NCBI GenBank assembly: GCA_016714815.1
Contig: JADKBZ010000004.1
Location: 186,001 to 250,000 of the forward strand
Direction of reading: 5' to 3'
DNA length: 64,000 nt
Source of the DNA: Holophagales bacterium
Lineage (GTDB): Bacteria; Acidobacteriota; Thermoanaerobaculia; UBA5066
The position numbers were made by a program, and so were the translations under genes. Positions within the stretch are counted from its first letter, which is position 1; each line of letters begins with the position of its first letter. Shown here in pieces: positions 54,937-61,992 of this stretch. Below the pieces are notes generated by a model that made no database searches, was not told the origin of the DNA, and saw only the letters and a list, made by a program, of their open reading frames with translations.

Positions 54937-57651
54937 TCAAACCCCCTCGTACTCGGTGCGGGCGATGAGCTCGTCCTGGACCGGCTTGCCGATTTCGACC
55001 CAGTACTGCGTGAACCCGGCGACGCGGACCATCAGGTCGCGGTAGTTCTGCGGGTTCTTCTGGGCGTCCTTGAGGACCTTGGAGTCGACGATGTTGTACT
55101 GGACGTGGAAGCCGCCCTTGCGCATGTAGGCCCGGGTGAGGTCGAGGAGCTTCCTCGCGCCCTCTTCGCCCTGGATGGCGGTCGGGTGGATCTTGATGTT
55201 GAGCTGGGAGTTCTGCGACATGCTGTGGTCCCAGATCGACGCCGAGTTCAGGAGCGCGTACGGGCCGTTGCGGTCCGTGCCGGGGAAGGCCGACATCGAG
55301 GCGTCGGCGAAAGTCGTCCCCGCGAGGCGGCCGTCGGCCGTCGCGATCGTCGCCGAGCCCATGGCGCCGTGCGTGGAGACCGAGATCTGGCACGCGTAGA
55401 GCGGCTTGGCATTGAGCGATTCGTAGTTGTAGCAGTCCTTGCAGAAGAAGTTTTCCCAGTCGAGGAGGATGTTGTCGACGTAGGCGTCGTCGTTGCCGTA
55501 CTTCGGCGCCTGCAGCGCCATGAAGTGGAGCTTGTCCCACTTGCCGGGGCCGTCCTCGCGCTTCTCCTGGTCGGCGAGCGAGAAGGAGTTCACTTCCTTC
55601 GCCGTCTTGAAGCCGAAGTTGTCCTTCAGGGCCACCCGGTACTCGTCGAGGGAGACCTTCTTGTCGTCGTAGACGATCTTCTTGAGGGCCGCCATCGAGT
55701 TGATGGTCGTGATCGTGCCGGCGGACTCGACGTTGTACGTGGCGTTGTAGCGGTAGCCGAGCTCGTTGATGAGGTGGCCCTTGTCGAGGCAGTCGGGCTT
55801 CATGTACGAGTTGATGACGGCCATGTTGTTCTTGCGCCAGACGTCGTGCTGGATGTTGTTCGTCAGGTCCAGCACGTGGACGGCTTCCTGCCAGTAGAGC
55901 TTGTACTGGGCCCAGAGCTCGTCGAACGTCGCGAGCTTCTTGCCGTGGGCCTTGAAGACGCGCTCGCCGGTCCGCTGGTCGACGCCGTCCCACAGCGTCA
56001 GCTCGAGGACCTTCGGCATGGAGATGAAGTGGACGCCGACCGAGGTCGGCTGGCCGGCGCCGCCCGGGATCCAGTAGGTCGTCCCGTTCAGCGTGATCGG
56101 CTTCCAGGTGCAGCCCGAGGTCTCGAGGCAGCCGCCGATCGCCCAGGCGCGCGCGTCCTCGATGTCCATCCCCTCGGGGCCGTAGTGGTGCTTGAGGAAC
56201 TCCATGCCGACCTGGTTGTTCATGAACGCCGGGTAGCCGCCGCCGGTCTTGATGCACTCGGTGGCGAGCAGCAGGTAGTCCTCCGGGAGCTTCTCGTCGT
56301 AGAGGACCGCGAGCGTGGACTGCGGCATCACGTTCCGCATGCCGGCCTCGAGGAGGAGGTACTCCAGGCGGTTGCAGGCGTGGTTCCCGTTCTTCTGGAG
56401 GCCGCCGCACGACACGGTGTTGAACGTGTTGCCGGAGAGGACGCCGCCGACGACGCCCATCGAGGCGAAGCAGTCGATCGAGGTCTTCACGACGCGGTCG
56501 AGCTCGAGGAGCTCGATGACCTCGTCCTCCGTGATCCGGCCCGCCTTGATGTCCTGGTCGAACCAGGGGAAGAGGATCTGGGCGATGCGGCCCGGGGACA
56601 TCCCCGAGATGGCGTCCTCGTTCAGGACGGCCAGGTGCATCGTCTCGATCATCTGGAAAGCTTCGATGAAGGTCCGCGGCGAGTTGTGCTCGAGCCACTC
56701 GAGGCGCTCGGCGATCCCCTTGTACTCCGCCTTCTGGACGGCGTCCTTCTCGATCGATTCGAGCCGGCGCGCTTCCTTCGCGTAGTTGCGGACCCAGGCC
56801 TGAAGGCCCTCGGTCGCGAGGATGACCGCCTCGTAGTTGTAGAGGCGGTTCATGCCCGTCAGACCGTCGCCGTCCGCGCGGCCGGCGACCTTGGCCTTCA
56901 TCTCCTTCGCCAGGTTGATGATCCCGTCGAAGCCGAGGCTGAGCGGGTAGAAGTAGTTGATGACCTCGCGCCCCTGCGGGAGCGTGAAACCGGAGTCGAA
57001 CATGCAGACGACGTTCCGCATGATCGCTTCCTTGGTCTCGTAGCCCGGGACCATCTGCTCGTACTTGTGGCCCAGGTCGTCGACGGACTTGCCGACCCAC
57101 ATCCGGGCGACCTCGAGGAGGCCGGGGACCTCTTCCTGGCGCATCCCGAACTTCCCGGCGATGGAGACGACCTTGCCGAAGCTCTTGACGACGTTGCCGC
57201 CGCCCTGGCCGAACTTGGAGTGCTCGTCGACCGAGGTCGCTCCGCGCTTGAGCGCGTCCTGGTAGAGCTCGTCCTCCTTGGCCATGTAGAAGCCCTCGGA
57301 GAGCCACGGCATCGGGAAGGAGCCCCGGAAGAAGGGCGCCTTGTGCATGACGAGGAGCTCGCCCGGGAAGATCACGGGCGTCGAGTGGGAGAAGGCGGCC
57401 TTCAGGGCCATCGCGCGGCGCACGACGGGGATCTCGTTGTCGTGCTGGAAGTACTCGCGCGTGTACCAGTACGGGAACTCGTTGTTCGCCGACGAGAGCG
57501 TCTGCATGAAGACGTCCCGCAGCTTCTCGACACGCGGGTGCGGGGCCATCTTGACCTCACGATCGGTGAGGCTCTTCGGGGCGTGACCACCGGCCTCGTT
57601 CTCCATCGAGACTCCGGCGTCCGCCAGCACTTCCTTCAGTTTCTTCGGCAT
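54937..57651 (-). CDS. hpdB: Glycyl-radical arylacetate decarboxylase, HpdB-like
   Basis: This 904-residue glycyl radical enzyme probably decarboxylates 4-hydroxyphenylacetate to p-cresol. The thiyl Cys508 and Glu510 lie in AIGGCLETSGCTW, and the radical Gly879 in VRVAGFTQYW. Residues that contact substrate in the clostridial HpdB structure have counterparts with constant spacing: Ser349 (SGMSPG), His541 (VGVHFIS) and Glu642 (NVESAGT). The His and Glu bind the phenol hydroxyl in HpdB, which favours 4-hydroxyphenylacetate over phenylacetate or indoleacetate. Phenylacetate decarboxylase (PhdB, toluene-forming) remains an alternative. AGGAGGG precedes the ATG. The enzyme needs strict anaerobiosis. 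Confidence 0.9.
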   Translation of the reverse strand: MPKKLKEVLADAGVSMENEAGGHAPKSLTDREVKMAPHPRVEKLRDVFMQTLSSANNEFPYWYTREYFQHDNEIPVVRRAMALKAAFSHSTPVIFPGELLVMHKAPFFRGSFPMPWLSEGFYMAKEDELYQDALKRGATSVDEHSKFGQGGGNVVKSFGKVVSIAGKFGMRQEEVPGLLEVARMWVGKSVDDLGHKYEQMVPGYETKEAIMRNVVCMFDSGFTLPQGREVINYFYPLSLGFDGIINLAKEMKAKVAGRADGDGLTGMNRLYNYEAVILATEGLQAWVRNYAKEARRLESIEKDAVQKAEYKGIAERLEWLEHNSPRTFIEAFQMIETMHLAVLNEDAISGMSPGRIAQILFPWFDQDIKAGRITEDEVIELLELDRVVKTSIDCFASMGVVGGVLSGNTFNTVSCGGLQKNGNHACNRLEYLLLEAGMRNVMPQSTLAVLYDEKLPEDYLLLATECIKTGGGYPAFMNNQVGMEFLKHHYGPEGMDIEDARAWAIGGCLETSGCTWKPITLNGTTYWIPGGAGQPTSVGVHFISMPKVLELTLWDGVDQRTGERVFKAHGKKLATFDELWAQYKLYWQEAVHVLDLTNNIQHDVWRKNNMAVINSYMKPDCLDKGHLINELGYRYNATYNVESAGTITTINSMAALKKIVYDDKKVSLDEYRVALKDNFGFKTAKEVNSFSLADQEKREDGPGKWDKLHFMALQAPKYGNDDAYVDNILLDWENFFCKDCYNYESLNAKPLYACQISVSTHGAMGSATIATADGRLAGTTFADASMSAFPGTDRNGPYALLNSASIWDHSMSQNSQLNIKIHPTAIQGEEGARKLLDLTRAYMRKGGFHVQYNIVDSKVLKDAQKNPQNYRDLMVRVAGFTQYWVEIGKPVQDELIARTEYEGV

Positions 57652-57731
57652 CGAAACCCTCCTGATTCGCTCGCTGCTTCCGATTGGGCTGTCTGGGCCG
57701 ACTGGGTCCAGTTTCGTTCGCCACGCTCACC

Positions 57732-57746
57732 GCAAGGTTGCTGCCA
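57732..57746 (-). promoter_or_regulatory. Sigma-54 promoter of the hpd operon
   Basis: On the minus strand TGGCAGC-AACC-TTGC fits the -24/-12 consensus with only two mismatches and exact spacing. Transcription would start near 57720, giving a 69-base leader before hpdB. The neighbouring activator gene encodes the matching enhancer-binding protein. The same TGGCAGC-N4-TTGC is found before both GcvH-like cassettes. Confidence 0.8.
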
Positions 57747-57791
57747 CCAACGCCACACCCCGGGCGTCTTCGCCCAACCCACTCCAGAGGC

Positions 57792-57807
57792 GTGAGTTGG
57801 AACTCAC
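57792..57807. promoter_or_regulatory. Perfect inverted repeat upstream of the hpd promoter
   Basis: GTGAGTT-GG-AACTCAC has 7-bp arms and lies 46 bases upstream of the -24 box. It could be an operator for the activator or another regulator. It is nearer the promoter than most sigma-54 enhancer sites. Confidence 0.45.
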
Positions 57808-58219
57808 TTCGTCATATCGGCCCAGGCCGGTCCCTGTGTCGTGAGCCGTGACATGCAAAAGGGCGTTCCGGCGCTCCGGGGCGTTCTTTTCCTGCTCAGA
57901 GTTTTTGCTCAGGGGCCGCGCTCCGAACGGACTCAAGCCGCCCCGAGACTCCCTGGCGAACGACTGTCTCTGTTCGTGACACCCATGTAACGTGCGGTGA
58001 CATGCTCGGAACTCCTTGCGAAATGGCGATCTACGACCCATCTTCTTCCCGGGCGGACTGGGCCTTTTGGGACAACGAAGATGGCGAACGCACCGTCGGT
58101 GAAACGTCTGGTCGCCGCGCTCGTCCTCGACCGCGAGGCCGTCGATTGCCAAAAGGGGTTCTCCTCCGGCGGCATCGGCACGAACACCTGATCGCGGCTC
58201 GCGCCGCGAGGGAGAAGCC
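57808..58219. promoter_or_regulatory. Divergent control region between hpdB and the DUF4125 pair
   Basis: Within the 568-bp gap between hpdB and the first DUF4125-like gene no protein gene is seen. The nine-mer GTGACATGC occurs twice in direct orientation (57848-57856 and 57997-58005), about 100 and 250 bases upstream of the hpd -24 box, a normal distance for enhancer sites. GCTCAG is also repeated on both sides of a T run (57894-57916). No promoter for the rightward genes could be identified with confidence. Confidence 0.4.
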
Positions 58220-58792
58220 ATGCCCGTGATCCCGATTCCCGACCGCGAGTCCCTCCTCGAGCAGATCGTCGGACGCGAGTGGGACATGATGAAAGCCGTC
58301 GTCTCCGACGGCCGCTCGCTCTGCCAGGAGCGGCCCGGCACGTTCCGCGCGATGCGCCGGATGAGCCACTCCGTCCTCTCGCGCGACACGCTCGCCTCGT
58401 ACCTCGGCGACCTGAGGAACGCCGAGATCGAGGGACGCAATCTCGTCACCGAGAAGTACGCCCGGATGGAGGGGCAGATCCCTCCGCTCTCGGACTGCCC
58501 GCTCATCCCGAGGATCGTCTCGATCGAAGCGGCGTGGATGAAGGAGCTCTGCGACACCTGGCCGCTGACGTTCCACGCAGCCGCCGGGTCCTTCGCCCGT
58601 TACGAGTCGTGCGAGCTGGAGACGTACTCCGACCCGACGCTGATGCTCCTCTACCGCGACGTCCTCGCGGCGCGGGAGGGCGGGCGGAACCTCGTCCGCG
58701 AGCGCTACGAGCACCTCTTCGAGGTGCAGGGTCAGGGAACGCTCGCCGACGTCGAGGCGAAGACGCGAGAGGCCGCCGCGGTCCCGGCCTGA
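58220..58792 (+). CDS. DUF4125-like protein, paralogue 1
   Basis: This 190-residue soluble protein resembles DUF4125, a family of unknown function. It is paralogous to the next gene. Cys35 in LCQERPGTF, Cys111 in KELC and Cys131 in SCEL are shared by both. Each protein is an internal repeat: a first half with REWDMM, SYLGDLRNAEIEGRNL and a second with IEAAWMKEL, LYRDVLAAREGGRNL. The shared GRNL-x3-K/R-Y motif ends each half. A ribosome site GAGGGAGAAG precedes the ATG. It is divergent from hpdB and may share its control region. Confidence 0.65.
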   Translation: MPVIPIPDRESLLEQIVGREWDMMKAVVSDGRSLCQERPGTFRAMRRMSHSVLSRDTLASYLGDLRNAEIEGRNLVTEKYARMEGQIPPLSDCPLIPRIVSIEAAWMKELCDTWPLTFHAAAGSFARYESCELETYSDPTLMLLYRDVLAAREGGRNLVRERYEHLFEVQGQGTLADVEAKTREAAAVPA

Positions 58793-58858
58793 CGCCCTCT
58801 TCGCCGTGTACCCGAACCCCCGTCCACCGACTCGTCGCTCCCGCGACGGAGGGACCTC

Positions 58859-59428
58859 ATGACCTTGCCGCCGATTCCCGGACCCGGGCTCCTCGTCGAG
58901 GAGATCGTCCAGCACGAGTGGGAAATGATGATGGAGATGGTCGCCGGCCGGCCCGAGCTCTGCCAGGAGCGCCCGGGGACCTTCCGGACGATGCGCGAGA
59001 TCACGAACTCCGTCCTCTCGCCCGACACGCTCCGCTCCTACCTCGGCGAGCTGCGCCAGGCGCGCCTCGCCGGCCGGAACCTCCTCGACGAGAAGCGGGC
59101 CCTCCTGGAGAAGCCGCTTCCCGCTCCCAGGAACGCTTTCGTCCCGCGGATCGTCGCGATCGAGTCGGCGTGGATGGCCGAGCTCTGCGAGCGCTTCCCT
59201 TTCACGTTCCGCGGCGCCCTTTCCGATTTCGCCCGCGTCCTCGAGTGCGAGCTCTCGATGCTCTCCGACGCGACCGTCACGCTCTTCTACCGGGACGTCC
59301 TCGGCGCCCGCGAAGCGGGCCGGAACCTCCAGCGCGAACGCTACGAGACGTTCTTCCGCAGGCTCGCGCGGGGAACCCTCGAAGAGGTCGAGGCGAAGGA
59401 GCGGGCGAAGGTCCCGGACGCGATCTGA
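58859..59428 (+). CDS. DUF4125-like protein, paralogue 2
   Basis: This 189-residue protein is clearly related to the preceding gene along its whole length, with Cys35, Cys110 and Cys130 in the same places, and the same two-fold internal repeat (IVQHEWEMM / SYLGELRQARLAGRNL and IVAIESAWMAEL / LFYRDVLGAREAGRNL). The two paralogues differ by roughly half their residues, so the duplication is old or they have different roles. It is 66 bases downstream of the first and convergent with the TPR gene, whose stop is only two bases away. Confidence 0.65.
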   Translation: MTLPPIPGPGLLVEEIVQHEWEMMMEMVAGRPELCQERPGTFRTMREITNSVLSPDTLRSYLGELRQARLAGRNLLDEKRALLEKPLPAPRNAFVPRIVAIESAWMAELCERFPFTFRGALSDFARVLECELSMLSDATVTLFYRDVLGAREAGRNLQRERYETFFRRLARGTLEEVEAKERAKVPDAI

Positions 59429-59430
59429 TG

Positions 59431-59886
59431 TCAGCCGGAGAGGAGGCCGCGCTCGCGCAGACAGGCGTCGAGCTTCGCCGCGTACCGCCCGTCCAGCTCG
59501 CGCAGGACCTCGGCGTGCGCGAGGGCGCCCGCGTCGTCTCCGCGTTCGAGAAGGGTCAGGGCGAGCTGGAAGCGGGGCGGCGCCAGCCGCGGCGCGGCAT
59601 CGACGGCCTCGCCCAGCATCTCCGCGGCCCCCTCCGTGTCGCCCTGCATCCCCCGGGAGAGGCCGAGGCCCCAGAGCGCCCCCGCGTGCCGTCTCTCCAG
59701 CGCGAGGGCTCTCCCGTAGGCCCCGTCCGCCTCGTCCCAGCGGCTGCACGAGCGGTACGTCGTCCCGAGGTACGCCCAGTGGTCGGCCGTCGGCTCCTCG
59801 TCGACGACGGCTTTCATCCTCGCGATCGCCTCGTCCCAGCGATTCGCCTTTCCGAGGTCGAGAGCTTCCCGGATCGCGCGTCTCAC
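59431..59886 (-). CDS. TPR-repeat protein
   Basis: This 151-residue protein has three to four TPR units: REALDLGKANRWDEAIARMK, then AYLGTTYRSCSRWDEADGAY, ALWGLGLSRGMQGDTEGA and QLALTLLERGDDAGALAHAE. It has no signal peptide. A GTG at 59884-59886 was taken as start; the open frame beyond it is antisense to the DUF4037 gene. It is divergent from that gene by 38 bases and convergent with the second DUF4125 gene. In other bacteria I recall TPR, DUF4037 and DUF4125 parts in one locus or one protein, which would fit this grouping. Confidence 0.7.
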   Translation of the reverse strand: MRRAIREALDLGKANRWDEAIARMKAVVDEEPTADHWAYLGTTYRSCSRWDEADGAYGRALALERRHAGALWGLGLSRGMQGDTEGAAEMLGEAVDAAPRLAPPRFQLALTLLERGDDAGALAHAEVLRELDGRYAAKLDACLRERGLLSG

Positions 59887-59924
59887 GGCCGGAGATCGTA
59901 CGCTCGCGCTGCGGGAGGTCCCGC

Positions 59925-60845
59925 GTGAAGGGTCTCGAGCTCTCGCGCGCCCACTGGGGCGAAGTCGTCGCCCCGGCCGTCGCCGCCCGCCTCCCGGCGC
60001 TCCTCCCGCGGCTCGCGGCCGGGCTCGCCGGCGAAGGCTCCGAGTGCTTCGGCTTCGACGACGACCTCTCCCGCGACCACGACTTCGACCCTTCTCCCTG
60101 TCTCTGGCTCTCCGCCTCCGACTTCGCCTCGCACGGCGACTCCCTCGGCGTGCTCGTCGAGTCGCTGCCGCCACCCCCGCGCGCCGCGCTCCTCACTCCC
60201 GAGGGGCGGGGCCGGCGCGGGGTCCACGAGACCGAGGCCTTCTACCGCCGCTTCCTCGGCCTCCCGCGCGAGCCGCGCACCCTCGACGAGTGGCGCGCGG
60301 CGTCCGAGGCCGGCCTCGCCGCCGCGACGAACGGGGAGGTCTTCGCCGACCCGCTCGCCGGGTTCACCGCGGTTCGCGACGCCCTCCTCGCCTTCTACCC
60401 CGACGACCTCCGTCTCGAGAGGCTCGCGAGGCGCCTTCACGCGGCCGGCCAGTCGGGCCAGTACAACTGGAACCGGTGCCGCCGGCGCGGCGAGGTCGTC
60501 GCCGCCTCCCTCGCGCTCGCGGAGTTCGTCGACGCGGCTCTCGCCGTCGTCTTCCTCCTCGCCCGCCGGTACCGACCCTTCCCGAAGTGGGCCCACCGCG
60601 CCCTCGGAGACCTTCCCCAACCGGGCCCGCGCCTCCACGCGCTCCTCGCCGAGCTCGTCGCGGCCCCCTCTTCCTCGCCGGCGCTGGTTCTCGGCCTGGT
60701 CGAGGAGATCGCCGCCCTCCTCGCCGACTCCCTCCGCGCGGAAGGCCTCTCGTCGACGCCGTCGGACTTCCTCGTCGACCACGCGCGCGAGGTGGGCGGC
60801 CTCGTCTCCGATCCCCTGCTCCGCCGGCGGACGGCTGCCCCTTGA
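59925..60845 (+). CDS. DUF4037-like protein with nucleotidyltransferase signature
   Basis: This 306-residue protein starts with GTG 8 bases after GGGAGG. Residues 38-54 read GSECFGFDDDLSRDHDF, which fits the nucleotidyltransferase-superfamily pattern G-S-x(9-13)-D-x-D (S39, D51, D53). CLWLS and the later QYNWNRC, HRALGDLP segments are typical of DUF4037. Such proteins may transfer a nucleotide to a small molecule or protein; none is characterised as far as I know. It is followed by the nitrilase remnant after 205 bases. Confidence 0.7.
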   Translation: MKGLELSRAHWGEVVAPAVAARLPALLPRLAAGLAGEGSECFGFDDDLSRDHDFDPSPCLWLSASDFASHGDSLGVLVESLPPPPRAALLTPEGRGRRGVHETEAFYRRFLGLPREPRTLDEWRAASEAGLAAATNGEVFADPLAGFTAVRDALLAFYPDDLRLERLARRLHAAGQSGQYNWNRCRRRGEVVAASLALAEFVDAALAVVFLLARRYRPFPKWAHRALGDLPQPGPRLHALLAELVAAPSSSPALVLGLVEEIAALLADSLRAEGLSSTPSDFLVDHAREVGGLVSDPLLRRRTAAP

Positions 60846-61050
60846 GCGACGCCACGACCGCCGTTCCCGCGGTCCTCACGTCCCGTGCTCGCTTCCCGGC
60901 CAACGGGTTCGGTGCCGCGCTCGCCGGCTCCCGCACGTGCCTTTTCGCGCCACGCCTCTTCCAGGGCTTCACTCCCGCCGCTCCCTTCCGGGCCAAAGGC
61001 TCCCTAACGAAGCCCCGCCCCCGGTCCACCGACCACAGAAGGAGCGCGTC

Positions 61051-61895
61051 TTGAAGAAGAAACCGCATGTCCGGGTGGGCTGCGTGCAGGCCGCGCCCGT
61101 CTACTTCGACCTCGAGAAGACAGTCGAGAAAGGGATCCGCCTCGTCGAGGAGGCCGCCGGGAACGGCGCCTGGCTCGTCGCGTTCCCCGAGGTCTGGATT
61201 CCCGGCTACCCCCTCTTCGCCTGGTTGAACGCGCCGATCCAGACGCTCCTCCACATGCCGGGCTACCGCGACAACGCGTTCGTCGTCGGCGGCGAGCACG
61301 ACCTCGCGCTCCGCCGGGCCGCCTGCGAGAGCGGCATCCACGTCTGCAGGGCTACGCCGAGCGCTTCGGCGGCAGCCTCTACATGGGCCAGATGCTCATC
61401 TCGCCGGAGGGAGAGCCACTCATCGTCCGCCGCAAGGTGAAGCCGACGCTCGCCGAACGCTCCGTCTTCGGCGAGGGGGACGGGTCGCACCTCACGGTCG
61501 TCGACACCGGGATCGGCCGGCTCGGCGCGCTCAACTGCTGGGAACACCTCCAGCCGCTCCTGAAGTACGCCATGTACAGCCAGAACGAGCAGATCCACAC
61601 CGCCGGCTGGCCGGCCCTCGCGCTCTACAGGGACCAGTCCTACGCGCTCGGCCGGGAGGCGACCTGGGCGGTCCGCCAGACCTACGCCCTCGAAGGACAG
61701 TGCTACGTCCTGGCCTCGACGATGAACACCACCCCGGAGGTCGTCGAGATGCTCTGCGACACGCCGGAGAAGAAGGCGTACCTCGCCGCGGGCGGCGGCG
61801 CCTCGATGGTCTTCGGACCCGACGGCCGGCCGCTCTGCGAGCCGATTCCGCACGACCAGGAAGAATGCTCCCGCTCCGATCCCTGGAATGACTGA
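61051..61895 (+). pseudogene. Arylacetonitrilase-like nitrilase, frameshifted and 3'-truncated
   Basis: The gene starts with TTG at 61051 behind AAGGAG. The nitrilase triad can be traced: Glu47 in AFPEVWIPGYP, Lys in RRKVKPT, Cys in LNCWEHLQPLLKYAMY. The last block and the following QNEQIHTAGWPA are closest to arylacetonitrilases, which make arylacetic acids from nitriles. A base is missing near 61345-61350 (VC then GYAERFGG). After EPIPHDQEE the expected GILYADLDL and 70 or more residues are missing, replaced by SRSDPWND and a stop. A hairpin and the 22-bp repeat follow within 35 and 70 bases. Confidence 0.75.
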
Positions 61896-61927
61896 GGCCG
61901 CAGGCCCGGCGGCCCCGGGCGTGAAAA

Positions 61928-61954
61928 CGGCCGGCCCTTCGGGGGGGCCGGCCG
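61928..61954. terminator. Perfect GC hairpin after the nitrilase remnant
   Basis: CGGCCGGCCC pairs with GGGCCGGCCG (10 bp) across TTCGGGG. It lies directly before the 22-bp repeat, and a similar GCCGGCC/GGCCGGC hairpin accompanies the other copy of that repeat at 25.5 kb. It may be part of the repeat rather than a true terminator. Confidence 0.5.
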
Positions 61955-61965
61955 CTACCATATAT

Positions 61966-61987
61966 TAGAAAATCAAGACCTGACCCC
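61966..61987 (-). repeat. 22-bp repeat, inverse copy of the motif at 25483
   Basis: TAGAAAATCAAG-ACCTGACCCC is the exact reverse complement of the 22-mer at 25483-25504. It overlaps no gene but ends five bases before the GreA-like stop at 61993. Both copies sit at the 3' end of a gene. Confidence 0.75.
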
Positions 61988-61992
61988 GAGAG

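Noticed and set aside
54730..57795. Plus-strand frame of about 1020 codons opposite hpdB and hpdC
   Set aside because: Val/Asp/Leu/Arg-rich antisense of a gene family with fully conserved catalytic motifs.
57990..58020. A sigma-54 promoter for the DUF4125 genes (GGAACTCCTTGC)
   Set aside because: The spacing between GG and GC is 8 instead of 10 bases, so it cannot be a normal -24/-12 element.
58031..60196. Minus-strand frame of about 720 codons across the DUF4125 genes
   Set aside because: The + strand paralogues share conserved cysteines and motifs with each other, which the antisense reading cannot explain.
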